From NCBI GenBank assembly GCA_024403795.1, contig JAKSRD010000008.1:1-63275 (forward strand): 63,275 nucleotides of DNA, written 5' to 3'. The notes below the pieces were generated by a model. It was not told the origin of the DNA. It worked only from the letters and a program-made list of their open reading frames with translations, and did no database searches. The stretch's first letter is position 1. Each line of letters begins with the position of its first letter. Positions 31,819 to 40,016 of this stretch are shown piece after piece. Source of the DNA: Saccharofermentans sp. GTDB taxonomy: Bacteria > Bacillota > Clostridia > Saccharofermentanales > Saccharofermentanaceae. The position numbers and the translations under genes were made by a program.

Positions 31819-34004
31819 TGCCTTCAGCGGAGACGCAGAGTAATACAAACTATTCCGATAACAAGGCGCGGTGCATTCATGCATCGCGCCTTCCTGAGTA
31901 CAGGTACCCGTTCGGGGCGAGACCATGTGCTTCAGATGTAAGTATTTTTTTCGATTGCTTCAGAGAAGCTTCGAATATCACGTTTTGTTATACATATGGA
32001 CTGTACGGCTTCTCATACCATGAAGAGCCGATGTATTCCGTATCCGGTTCAGGAAGATACCATGTTGACCTGATGCTCCCGAGCGAACCCTCGATCCTGT
32101 TCTACTGGTTCAGATTCAATTGCCCGAACGACCTTGAAAAACTGCCGGACAGCATCAGGGCGAACAGTGAAGAGTCATCAGTAATAACGCTTTACTACGG
32201 TGCCGACATTGATTCAAAGGACGGTGCAGGCACGCTTTATACCGAACCGCCCAGAGTCGGATGTGATGAGGACAAGTATCCTTATGCATTCCAGATCACG
32301 GTCTATAACCGTGATTTTAAGACTCCGGAATTCCTTAAGGGTGCCATGATGTATCAGATTTTCCCTGACAGATTTGCCAGAGAATCTGCTTTTGATCTTG
32401 AGAGAATGCTGACCGTCGATTCCCGAGCTGAGAGGATCTATCACGAAGACTGGAATGAGGATGTCGATACGAAGGGCAAGCCGGAGACCGGTTATCTTGC
32501 CTGTGATTTCTACGGCGGAAGTCTGACGGGCATTGAAGAGAAGCTTGATTATCTGAAAGAGCTGGGTATCAACGTGCTCTACCTGAATCCGATTTTCGAG
32601 GCGCGATCGTCGCACAGATATGATACGGCCGACTATCTCAATGTCGATCCGATCCTTGGCGGTACGGCTGCATTCATGAGTCTCCGGAATGCGTGTGCCG
32701 AGCGCGGGATCAAGGTGATCCTGGACGGCGTATTCAGCCATACAGGTGCCGATTCCAAATACTTCAATAAGTTCGACAGATACGATGGTGTCGGTGCTTA
32801 CAAGGCTTTCAACGAAGGCGACGAAAGCAGATTCCGTTCGTGGTACAACTTCTACCGCAACGAAGACGGCACAGTCGGATACGATTCCTGGTGGGGATTT
32901 CCTGATCTCCCGAATATCAACGAAGACGATCTGTCATACAGAAGCTTTGTCTTCGGCAAGGGCGGAGTAGTGGACACGTGGCTCTCGAGAGGTGCATCAG
33001 GCTTCAGACTCGATGTCTCCGACGAGCTTCCCGACAGTTTTATCAGACAGATGAGACAGACGGTCAAGGATAAGACCGGCGGTGAAGGTGCCGTCATCGG
33101 TGAAGTCTGGGAAGACGCTTCTAATAAGTGCAGCTACGGTTCCTATCGTGACTTTATGCTCGGTAACACACATGATTCCGTCATGGGCTATACCTTCAGA
33201 CACATCCTGCTTGATTTCCTCTGCGGTTACATCAATGCTGAGACGGCAGATTCAAGATTCGAGGGCTTCCGCGAGCGTTATCCGATGGAAGCTTATTATT
33301 CCATGATGAATCTTGTCTCATCACATGATGTACCCAGAATAATGACAACTCTTTCCAAACCATATGATACTGATGACAGGGAAGCGCAGCGTTTGTTTGC
33401 TGTTGGTGACGAAGACTATGACCGTGTTGCATCGCTTGCGAAGATGGCCTTCTGCTTCCAGACGGCTTATATCGGAGCATCGTGCATCTATTACGGCGAT
33501 GAGGTTCTTATGGAGGGCTACAAGGATCCTTTCAACAGAAGGACATATCCCTGGGGCTTACTTAATGAACGTCAGACTGAAGCGCTTGCCTTCTTTAAGA
33601 ATGTCGCTAAGCTCCGTACACATAACGAATGCCTCAGAACAGGATTCTACCGCACCTTGCTGGCTGTAGACGGAACATTTGCTTTTGCCAGATTCCTTAA
33701 AGAAGGCCTCGATGCTTTCGGAAAGGAAGCTTCAGGCAGCACTGCGATCGTGTTTGTAATGAACAGATCGGAAAGGGATGTCAGAGTGAATGTCAGCGAG
33801 CAGTTCGGTGAGTATGCGTGTTGTGTTGCCCAGTTGACCGGTGAGGAGATCGATCCTGAGGTCGGGGAAGAAAGTGTTCCTGTAGACGAAGGCAGCACTT
33901 CTGCAGCCGGCAGGATTTCCGGTGCACTCGTAAACAACGGTGTTGCGGGCGGTGCTACTGAAGTCTGCATCAAGCCGTTTGGCGAAGCTTTTATCGTATT
34001 CTGA
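31818..34004 (+). CDS. GH13 alpha-glucan hydrolase (neopullulanase/amylopullulanase type)
   Basis: A 728-residue cytosolic glycoside hydrolase that would cut alpha-1,4 (perhaps alpha-1,6) links in glycogen or maltodextrins. An N-terminal CBM34-like part (about 1-165) precedes the barrel, whose conserved regions are GVFSHTG, GFRLDVSDE (nucleophile Asp), IGEVWEDAS (acid/base Glu) and SSHDVPRI (third Asp). QIFPDRFA and LNPIFEARSSHRYDT are typical of the GH13_20 neopullulanase group. No signal peptide is seen, which fits action on internal glycogen. It is the last gene of the glycogen operon, coupled to glgA. Confidence 0.88.
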   Translation: MPSAETQSNTNYSDNKARCIHASRLPEYRYPFGARPCASDVSIFFDCFREASNITFCYTYGLYGFSYHEEPMYSVSGSGRYHVDLMLPSEPSILFYWFRFNCPNDLEKLPDSIRANSEESSVITLYYGADIDSKDGAGTLYTEPPRVGCDEDKYPYAFQITVYNRDFKTPEFLKGAMMYQIFPDRFARESAFDLERMLTVDSRAERIYHEDWNEDVDTKGKPETGYLACDFYGGSLTGIEEKLDYLKELGINVLYLNPIFEARSSHRYDTADYLNVDPILGGTAAFMSLRNACAERGIKVILDGVFSHTGADSKYFNKFDRYDGVGAYKAFNEGDESRFRSWYNFYRNEDGTVGYDSWWGFPDLPNINEDDLSYRSFVFGKGGVVDTWLSRGASGFRLDVSDELPDSFIRQMRQTVKDKTGGEGAVIGEVWEDASNKCSYGSYRDFMLGNTHDSVMGYTFRHILLDFLCGYINAETADSRFEGFRERYPMEAYYSMMNLVSSHDVPRIMTTLSKPYDTDDREAQRLFAVGDEDYDRVASLAKMAFCFQTAYIGASCIYYGDEVLMEGYKDPFNRRTYPWGLLNERQTEALAFFKNVAKLRTHNECLRTGFYRTLLAVDGTFAFARFLKEGLDAFGKEASGSTAIVFVMNRSERDVRVNVSEQFGEYACCVAQLTGEEIDPEVGEESVPVDEGSTSAAGRISGALVNNGVAGGATEVCIKPFGEAFIVF

Positions 34005-34381
34005 ATATAAATACTTTTTGATCTCGCATGGAAACGCACGTGGCTGCGATACACAAACCCTGTTTCACTGAGAGAACTGAATCTTAGTCCACACCTACAT
34101 AGAAACGTCAGGTGAGGACAAACTTTTCGATGCCCCGGAGCGTCAACTGCTATACAAATGACAATTGCGGATGATTTTGGTTCTTCACAAAGCTTGGGAA
34201 TCAGATAATTGGTGCTTGTGATCTGGTTATGGATACCGCAACCATGGCTGCAGTTTTGATCTTGTTCGTTATATTTCCATTCCTTCGAATTCTATGCTGA
34301 TCTAAAGAGCCGTTATTTCCTATCTAAAAGCATCTTTTTCCCTTAAAATCAGACATGCTGCCTGACACTGTATCGAAAAAG
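34005..34381. other. Intergenic stretch, no gene supported
   Basis: I find no open frame with a ribosome site, no tRNA and no strong T-tailed hairpin here. An inverted pair CAGAT...ATCTG lies near 34203-34226. The first half may be the 3' end of the glycogen transcript; the last part leads into the response-regulator promoter. Confidence 0.4.
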
Positions 34382-34435
34382 TGTACACTGAAGATACATC
34401 AAGGATACATAGAGGATACATCTTACAGTTACTAT
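34382..34435 (+). promoter_or_regulatory. Four phased boxes and -10 of the second two-component operon
   Basis: Four 11-mers follow each other without gap from 34382: TGTACACTGAA, GATACATCAAG, GATACATAGAG and GATACATCTTA. TACA cores stand at 34384, 34395, 34406 and 34417. A -10-like TACTAT (34430-34435) follows. Direct repeats of exactly one helical turn next to a promoter are the binding pattern of OmpR-family regulators, so the operon is probably self-activated by its own regulator. Confidence 0.7.
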
Positions 34436-34463
34436 GTGTGCGTAACCGATGACGGAGGGGAAA

Positions 34464-35144
34464 ATGGCATATAAGGTTTTGCTCGTCGAGGACGATGCGA
34501 GGATCAGGGAGATCACTGAGGACTATTTTGACGCGAAGGACCCGGGAATGTTCGCGCTCAGGACGGCCGAGGACGGTGAGACCGGACTTAGGATGATCGA
34601 CGAAGAAGAGTGGGATCTTATTTTGCTGGATATCATGCTTCCGGGAATCGACGGGTTTACGCTGATGAGACATATCAGGACATCGATGGATGTGCCGGTG
34701 ATCTTTCTGACAGCAAAGAGCCTCGAGGAAGATAAGATACGGGGATACGAGCTCGGCTGTGATGATTATGTGACTAAGCCTTTCTCTTTGGCGGAATTGT
34801 ATGCCAAGGTGAATGCGATCCTTAAGAGGGCGAAGGGACAGGTCATATCAAGGGTGATCACCTGCGGCAGCATCACAGTGGACATGATGACATTGACGGT
34901 TCGTGCCGGCGGCAGGGAGTTAGAATTGCCGCCAAAGGAATACGAGCTGCTGGTGTATTTCATGGAACACAAGGGGTGGGTACTGTCGCGTGACACGTTA
35001 CTCGATAAGGTGTGGGGAAGAGATTTCTACGGCAATGACAGGATCGTTGATAACCACATCAAGAAGCTCAGGAAGGCGCTCGGCGATTCAGGGGATCAGA
35101 TCAGGACCGTCATCTCCAAAGGTTACAAGATGGTAGAGAAATAA
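34464..35144 (+). CDS. OmpR/PhoB-family response regulator
   Basis: A 226-residue transcription factor. The receiver domain has VEDDARI, phospho-acceptor Asp56 in LLDIMLPGIDG, FLTA and the lysine in VTKPFSLAEL; the winged-helix domain has LELPPKEYELL and NDRIVDNHIKKLRKALG. An ATG at 34449 is in frame, but GGAGGGG (34454-34460) lies between it and the ATG at 34464, so 34464 is the start. It precedes two sensor-kinase genes and follows four phased boxes that are its likely own target. This regulator is distinct from the one at 4.75 kb, and the boxes differ in sequence (TACA core versus TTAA). Confidence 0.92.
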   Translation: MAYKVLLVEDDARIREITEDYFDAKDPGMFALRTAEDGETGLRMIDEEEWDLILLDIMLPGIDGFTLMRHIRTSMDVPVIFLTAKSLEEDKIRGYELGCDDYVTKPFSLAELYAKVNAILKRAKGQVISRVITCGSITVDMMTLTVRAGGRELELPPKEYELLVYFMEHKGWVLSRDTLLDKVWGRDFYGNDRIVDNHIKKLRKALGDSGDQIRTVISKGYKMVEK

Positions 35145-35165
35145 GTAACCGATATGGGGGATTAA

Positions 35166-36917
35166 ATGGGAAAGTATAGTGACAAAAAGCCTGCATATAA
35201 GCGAGAGTTCAAAGAGATCGTTCTGAGAAGAACACTCGTTGCGCTGGTCATCGTTGCCGTCTTGTTCGGTGTCACTTTTGTCGCATGTATCAAGATGAAG
35301 AAACATCAGTACGACAGGGCGTTGGTTAATAGCTTCAGCAGTATTGAAGAACTTACGATAAACAGACTGACGTCGGAAGATCCGGGCGAAGTATACGGTA
35401 ATTACCTTTACGGATTATGTTCGAGTTCTTTTTGGGACAACTGTCTTTACAACGCTGATACATATTATGCGTTGGTCGATGAAGCAACCGGGGAGATCGT
35501 TGCCGATTCGGAACTTAAGGTGTTGGTCTTCTATAAGACCGGTGAAGGTGAAGAGAGCAAATACAAGATCGTCTATAACGATGATCCGGAATCTTTTGAA
35601 CCATACCTGTCGCGGTGCGCTTTTCCGGCATTTGAAGGAACGGATCAGTTCGGATTTATTAAGATGTATTTCAGCGGCGGGATCTTTGAACTCAAAGATC
35701 TCTATGTTAACGGTGAGACTTTTTTGCCCGGTACGGTGAGATACCATGAGAAAGTCAGTGCTGTCGGCTACATGTTGTCACATCCGAAAGAGGCTCTCGA
35801 TTTCTTTGTTATCGGTCCGGATCCTTATGCTTATATTGATGAGAGTACAATCGAGACCATTACGTTTGAACAGGGCGAGATTGAAGGATATGAACATTTG
35901 GATTCCGGTGTGTTCAGTATCACATGCATGGGAAATGCACCTGACAGCGAGTTCCTGAAAAATGCGCGTTCTTGTGTTGAGGGAGAACGTAAAGCCAAGA
36001 GTTATCAGGCAGGACTCAACGAATATGAGGAAATGAGATATCAGGAGATCACACTGCCTGACGGGCATGCATATACGCTCTATATGTACATGGGCGTCGA
36101 AAATGTTTTCCTGAAGGTCGATGTGATCTTATCAGTTGCTCTGTTGATCTATGTCGTTCTTGCAGTAATTGTCGTGTTAGTCTCTTCTAATGTTACAAGA
36201 CGAAAGAATCTCTTGCGTTCTGCCGTTGAGGATTACAGAGTAAATCTGATAAACTCTATGGCGCACGACATGAAGACACCCTTGATGGCAGTATCGGGAT
36301 ACTCTGAGAATATTGCCAACGGCATTCATTCGGAGAAGCACGAATACTATGCCGGTGAGATCGTGAACAACGTCCAATATATGGACGGCATAATAAATGA
36401 TTTCACTGCTTTCTCCGAACTCGAGACTCTTGAGAAGGGACTTGTTAAGACAAACGTGGATCTCATGTCTTTATTACGTGAGCAGCTCGAAAAGTATAAC
36501 GACATACTGTCCGAACGTAATATCACGCTCGAATCTTACGGTGCCTTCAAGGTCAGTGCAGATTCAAAATTGATGCTTCGTGTGGCAGATAACATAACAT
36601 CCAATCTGCTCAAGTATGCCAAAGACGGAAGCAGGATCACCATTGCGGGGATCGATTCGAAGGCTTGCAGGCAGAAAGGACTGAAGGGGATCAAAAGAAA
36701 GAATCGTGCGTTGGTGGTAACCAACGAGACGGACGAGAAGATCATGTGCAGTGTTGACAAGCTGACCAGCCCGTTTGTCAAAGGAGACAAGTCGCGAAGC
36801 AAAAGACAGGGAAGCGGTTTGGGATTGTCGATCGTCGAGAACATCCTGAAGATGCACGGCATGAGACAGGAGATATCGTTTGAGGACGGGGTTTTCGAGC
36901 AGAGCATAATAGGCTGA
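35166..36917 (+). CDS. Sensor histidine kinase with large outside domain
   Basis: A 583-residue membrane kinase: helix 1 (about 19-43), an outside domain of about 275 residues with no recognisable fold, helix 2 (about 320-343), a dimerisation domain with phospho-acceptor His367 in MAHDMKTPLMAVSGY, and a catalytic ATPase domain with N box NITSNLLKYAKDG and G2 GSGLGLSIVENI. The G1 box is not obvious: the stretch between N and G2 (VTNETDEK) lacks the usual DxGxG, as in some EnvZ-like clostridial kinases of the VanS/PhoR style. It probably phosphorylates the regulator encoded upstream. It is followed by a homologue that lacks the catalytic parts. Confidence 0.88.
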   Translation: MGKYSDKKPAYKREFKEIVLRRTLVALVIVAVLFGVTFVACIKMKKHQYDRALVNSFSSIEELTINRLTSEDPGEVYGNYLYGLCSSSFWDNCLYNADTYYALVDEATGEIVADSELKVLVFYKTGEGEESKYKIVYNDDPESFEPYLSRCAFPAFEGTDQFGFIKMYFSGGIFELKDLYVNGETFLPGTVRYHEKVSAVGYMLSHPKEALDFFVIGPDPYAYIDESTIETITFEQGEIEGYEHLDSGVFSITCMGNAPDSEFLKNARSCVEGERKAKSYQAGLNEYEEMRYQEITLPDGHAYTLYMYMGVENVFLKVDVILSVALLIYVVLAVIVVLVSSNVTRRKNLLRSAVEDYRVNLINSMAHDMKTPLMAVSGYSENIANGIHSEKHEYYAGEIVNNVQYMDGIINDFTAFSELETLEKGLVKTNVDLMSLLREQLEKYNDILSERNITLESYGAFKVSADSKLMLRVADNITSNLLKYAKDGSRITIAGIDSKACRQKGLKGIKRKNRALVVTNETDEKIMCSVDKLTSPFVKGDKSRSKRQGSGLGLSIVENILKMHGMRQEISFEDGVFEQSIIG

Positions 36918-36979
36918 CGATCAGGCTTTGATCGATCTGAGTACAGGAAGAAATAATATTATACGATCAGAGGTTAATC

Positions 36980-38302
36980 ATGAAGAAGCAGTTGGCGTAC
37001 GAACGCAGATTCAAAGACATTTTATGGAGAAGAGCACTTGTGACCTTATTGGTCGTTGCTGTTCTCTTCGGTATTACGAGTTTTATAGGAATGACAATAC
37101 TTAAGGAGAATTTCTCGACAAATTACGATAGGAGTGTAAGTTCGACTGAAAGCAAGATCAGACAGGAGTTCTTGGACGATCCGGATGCGATCGATTCAAA
37201 TGCACTCCATTTTGCAATATGCCGGTTTGCAGTTGACGAAGGTGAAGGACTCACTATTATGCCGACCAATGAGTATTGTGCGCTGATCGATAACGAGGAC
37301 GGTTCGATCGTTCTTGATTCTGAGTGTAGTCTGGTATTACTTAATAAATCCGTAGATGCCGGATCGGATTCGTTGTTTATGTGTTCTTATTCTGAATTTG
37401 AACCTTATTACTGTGAAAACTGCGTTTCTTCCTATCAGGGCGATTCTCAGTTCCGTTTGCTTAAGGACTATGTATGCAGCGGTCAGCTGGAGATAGCGGA
37501 TTATTATATTGCAGATGGTGATATCAAACCTGTCAGATATATGTATACGCAGTCTACGGATGGATTCAGCCTGTTCGGTGAAAGAAACGTTGTTACGTAT
37601 AATGATGGGAGCTTCGTTCTTCGTCCGGGACAGACGATAAATTTCGTTACCATAGATCAGGAACCGGAAGAAGATTGGATCTTTGTTGAAGAAACTGACG
37701 GTACGACGAGTGCTCATGTTTTTGTCGGAACAAAACCTAATACAGACTTCATACGCGAGGCACGTGAACTGGCACTTGCGACTGTTCAGTCTTCTGATGA
37801 AGGCAAGATCTTCGAAGTGACCGGAGTTATCAGTCTGCCGTCTTTTGATCCTGGGTTTTGGCAGTATGAGGACTTCGGAACGACGAGCATTACAGCTTCT
37901 GACGGTCATGAGTATACTCTGGTAACTTATATGCGTTGCAATAGTCTTTTTTCCAGGATCGATATTATTATGTATGGAATACTGATCCTGTATGTCGTTG
38001 CAGCTCTAATCGTCCTGTTCGTGTCTACTGCGGTAACAGCACGTAAGAACAAGTATCGCCGTGCCACCGAGGATTACCGTAAGGGTCTTGTGAACGGCAT
38101 GGCATCGGATCTCAAGGAGCCTTTGTCTAAGCTTGCGGAAGATTCCGCTTCTCTGGAGGGTACTATTGCAACCGGTGTTTCAGCCGAAGCTGCGATGAGG
38201 ATCGGTGAAGATGTAACGTCGATGAATAACATCATTAACGATATTCTCACGCGTTCGGAGCAGGAGTTTGGTGCGAAGGGCGCCGAGAAGGGGAAGAAGT
38301 GA
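36980..38302 (+). CDS. Degenerate histidine-kinase paralogue without phospho-acceptor or ATPase domain
   Basis: The 440-residue product is homologous to the preceding kinase from end to end of its own length: the N-terminal RRFKDILWRRALVTLLVVAV matches REFKEIVLRRTLVALVIVAV, an outside domain of similar size follows, then a second helix (about 335-357). The dimerisation helix reads NGMASDLKEPL where the kinase has NSMAHDMKTPL, so the phospho-acceptor histidine is Ser376. The protein ends about 60 residues later with no ATP-binding domain. The frame is clean and the ribosome site AGAGG is present, so it looks like a maintained gene rather than a fresh pseudogene. It could form a mixed dimer with the kinase and act as a sensor or brake; that is inference. 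Confidence 0.82.
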   Translation: MKKQLAYERRFKDILWRRALVTLLVVAVLFGITSFIGMTILKENFSTNYDRSVSSTESKIRQEFLDDPDAIDSNALHFAICRFAVDEGEGLTIMPTNEYCALIDNEDGSIVLDSECSLVLLNKSVDAGSDSLFMCSYSEFEPYYCENCVSSYQGDSQFRLLKDYVCSGQLEIADYYIADGDIKPVRYMYTQSTDGFSLFGERNVVTYNDGSFVLRPGQTINFVTIDQEPEEDWIFVEETDGTTSAHVFVGTKPNTDFIREARELALATVQSSDEGKIFEVTGVISLPSFDPGFWQYEDFGTTSITASDGHEYTLVTYMRCNSLFSRIDIIMYGILILYVVAALIVLFVSTAVTARKNKYRRATEDYRKGLVNGMASDLKEPLSKLAEDSASLEGTIATGVSAEAAMRIGEDVTSMNNIINDILTRSEQEFGAKGAEKGKK

Positions 38303-38310
38303 TACGATGA

Positions 38311-38382
38311 GAGTCGGAAGTAATGCTCTGAAGGGCAGCTGAGATTCAGAGCATTACGCCGAAGGGCGTTGTGAGTCGGAAG
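38311..38382. repeat. 13-bp inverted repeat flanked by 10-bp direct repeats
   Basis: GTAATGCTCTGAA (38320-38332) and TTCAGAGCATTAC (38345-38357) are perfect inverted repeats around a 12-base loop. GAGTCGGAAG occurs at 38311-38320 and again at 38373-38382. No T-run follows, so it is not a standard terminator. It lies between the dead-kinase gene and the cupin gene. Confidence 0.75.
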
Positions 38383-38400
38383 AGAATGTCGGAGGTTAAC

Positions 38401-38910
38401 ATGAACGCAGAAGAGCTTGCTGAGAGATTTAACATGGCAGAACATCCGGAGAACGGTGCCTTCCTTGAACGGCACTATAAATCTTCGGAAGCTCGTGCTG
38501 CCTCCGGTTCGATCTACTACTATGTGGCTCCGGGCGAGAAGACAAAGTTCCATAAGATAGATTGCGATGAGTACTGGTGCTATACGGAAGGTGCTGACCT
38601 TGAGGTCTGGATGATCGATGAGGAGACCGGCGCTGTATCCGTGTCGAGTATCGGTACCGGTGAGAGTGCAGTGCCGTTCGTGTATGTCAGGAAGGGTACG
38701 ATCTTCGCGAGCAGGCACGCGGGAGCTTCGGAGGGACCTGCGGAGACTGCGTCAGCAGGCGCGTCCTCCGGCAGTGAATCCGGCACTCCGGAGGGAACAT
38801 TCCTCGTCTGCATAACCGTGCCGCGTTTTACATATGAAGGCTTCACTTTGATAGAAGACGATGAGATAAAGTCGCGTTTCCCGGATGCTGTCAGTTTTTT
38901 CGGTGATTGA
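38401..38910 (+). CDS. Cupin-fold protein (DUF985-like)
   Basis: A 169-residue protein with a single-domain cupin pattern: AEELAERFNMAEHPENGAF, SGSIYYYVAPGEKTKFHKIDCDEYWCY and a late FTYEGFTLIED, which match the DUF985 (YML079-like) cupins of unknown substrate. An insert of about 28 Gly/Ser/Glu/Ala residues near 113-140 is unusual. ATG 38401 is chosen because GGAGG lies 5 bp upstream; in-frame starts at 38371 and 38386 would place this ribosome site inside the gene. It may be co-transcribed with the kinase genes. A terminator follows. Confidence 0.75.
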   Translation: MNAEELAERFNMAEHPENGAFLERHYKSSEARAASGSIYYYVAPGEKTKFHKIDCDEYWCYTEGADLEVWMIDEETGAVSVSSIGTGESAVPFVYVRKGTIFASRHAGASEGPAETASAGASSGSESGTPEGTFLVCITVPRFTYEGFTLIEDDEIKSRFPDAVSFFGD

Positions 38911-38925
38911 TCGAACGACGTAAGT

Positions 38926-38955
38926 AAGCGATGACGTTTAGGTCATCGCTTTTTG
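38926..38955 (+). terminator. Rho-independent terminator
   Basis: AAGCGATGAC (38926-38935) pairs perfectly with GTCATCGCTT (38942-38951) and runs into TTTTTG. Confidence 0.88.
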
Positions 38956-38956
38956 T

Positions 38957-38994
38957 ATGTCCTTTCATGGATGTCAGTAGCCATGAAAGGACAT
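38957..38994. repeat. 14-bp perfect inverted repeat
   Basis: ATGTCCTTTCATGG (38957-38970) and CCATGAAAGGACAT (38981-38994) enclose a 10-base loop. It directly follows the cupin terminator and is not itself followed by a T-run. Three imperfect copies of CATGTYAAGCATTT follow at 39002, 39021 and 39042. Confidence 0.75.
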
Positions 38995-39066
38995 TTGTAT
39001 GCATGTTAAGCATTTATATTCATGTCAAGCATTTTGAATGCCATGTCAAATATCTCGAAAACAAGT

Positions 39067-39178
39067 GTTCCAAAATTGTTCCGGATTTGAGCCAATCTGA
39101 TGAACAAAAAATGCATTCCGGGGTCAAAATGCATTTTTTGTTCCGATATTTGTGGGAATAATGGAACATTTTTGGAAC
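39067..39178. repeat. Nested inverted repeats of 112 bp, MITE-like or structured RNA
   Basis: Outer arms GTTCCAAAATTGTTCC (39067-39082) and GGAACATTTTTGGAAC (39163-39178) match at 15 of 16 positions. Inner arms GAACAAAAAATGCATT (39102-39117) and AATGCATTTTTTGTTC (39128-39143) match at all 16. The 19-base stretches between the arms do not pair. The element lies in the 404-bp gap before the Crp/Fnr gene and has no supported reading frame. Confidence 0.75.
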
Positions 39179-39314
39179 GTCTGTTTTTCGAGCTCACAAC
39201 AGAACAGGTAAACGGAGTTCTCTGCGGATCAAATATAAGATCTTCTTTAAGATAGCGGTGCCGCCGGTATGATATATTATTCAGAGAATATCAACGAGAA
39301 GGTTACCGGTTGCC

Positions 39315-39908
39315 ATGGATAAGGAATTAATCATTAAAAGATTGAGTGAACTTGCAAAAGAGTTCAACAGGGATCTGCCTTATGAGATGATCGTGAATAC
39401 GGTCGAGATCTCAAGGTTCAAGGAATTTGCAAAAGGAGAGATCATATCGCGGGTAGGCGATGATGCATCTTGTGCCGGGATCATCGTGAACGGTTGCGCG
39501 AGAAGCTTTTATATTGATAAGGATGGCAACGATATTACCCAGGCTTTTGCGATCGAAGGCGTTTTCTGCATGTCTTCCGGAATGATCGGATTCAAGAAGC
39601 AGAACACGACATGGGAAGCGTTGGAAGATGTGACGGTAATGATCTTCGAGGTCAAAAAGATGAAAGAGCTGATCATGAGCAATGAGAGGCTCATGAGAAT
39701 GTGGATCAACGTCCTCGAAGAAGATGCGCGTTTTAAGATATATCGTGAGAGCAGCCTTTTGATAGAGAATGCTACGCAGAGGTATCTTGATATGAGGGAG
39801 AATGCTCCGGAACTGTGCAACCGTATCCCTCAACGTTATATTGCCACTTATATCGGAATTGCACCTGAGTCGTTATGCCGGATCAGACGCAATCTGAAGG
39901 AACAGTAA
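39315..39908 (+). CDS. Crp/Fnr-family transcriptional regulator
   Basis: A 197-residue regulator with a cyclic-nucleotide-binding-fold sensor (about 25-125: FAKGEIISRVGDDASCAGIIVNG, split as KGEIISRVGD and GIIVNGCARSFY) and a short C-terminal helix-turn-helix (PQRYIATYIGIAPESLCRIRRNL). No cluster of cysteines for an Fnr-type Fe-S centre is seen, so the effector is open. GAGAAGG lies 15 bp upstream of ATG, which is rather far. TATATT at 39273-39278 could be the -10. It stands alone; the palindromic elements upstream could be part of its control region. Confidence 0.85.
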   Translation: MDKELIIKRLSELAKEFNRDLPYEMIVNTVEISRFKEFAKGEIISRVGDDASCAGIIVNGCARSFYIDKDGNDITQAFAIEGVFCMSSGMIGFKKQNTTWEALEDVTVMIFEVKKMKELIMSNERLMRMWINVLEEDARFKIYRESSLLIENATQRYLDMRENAPELCNRIPQRYIATYIGIAPESLCRIRRNLKEQ

Positions 39909-39929
39909 GTTACTTTCAATACGTATATT

Positions 39930-39938
39930 TGTTATAAT
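39930..39938 (+). promoter_or_regulatory. Extended -10 promoter of the YdjG/YdjH-like pair
   Basis: TGTTATAAT is a perfect extended -10 about 80 bp before the next gene. Confidence 0.6.
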
Positions 39939-40016
39939 CGTATTTGGAGTTCGGGATAGAAGACTATTCTTCTGTCTTGGTGTGTGGTGTTCGCATAGTA
40001 TCCGAGGGGGATCGAT

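Noticed and set aside
31422..31926. Minus-strand frames opposite the GlgA tail
   Set aside because: They arise from the repetitive Lys/Ala codons of the tail and give low-complexity Phe/Leu-rich sequence.
36980..38302. Calling the short kinase paralogue a pseudogene
   Set aside because: It has an intact 440-codon frame, a start with a ribosome site and membrane helices; only the catalytic parts are missing, so a maintained accessory sensor is as likely.
38931..39197. Short frames on both strands over the palindromic gap
   Set aside because: They run through the inverted repeats, lack ribosome sites and resemble no protein.
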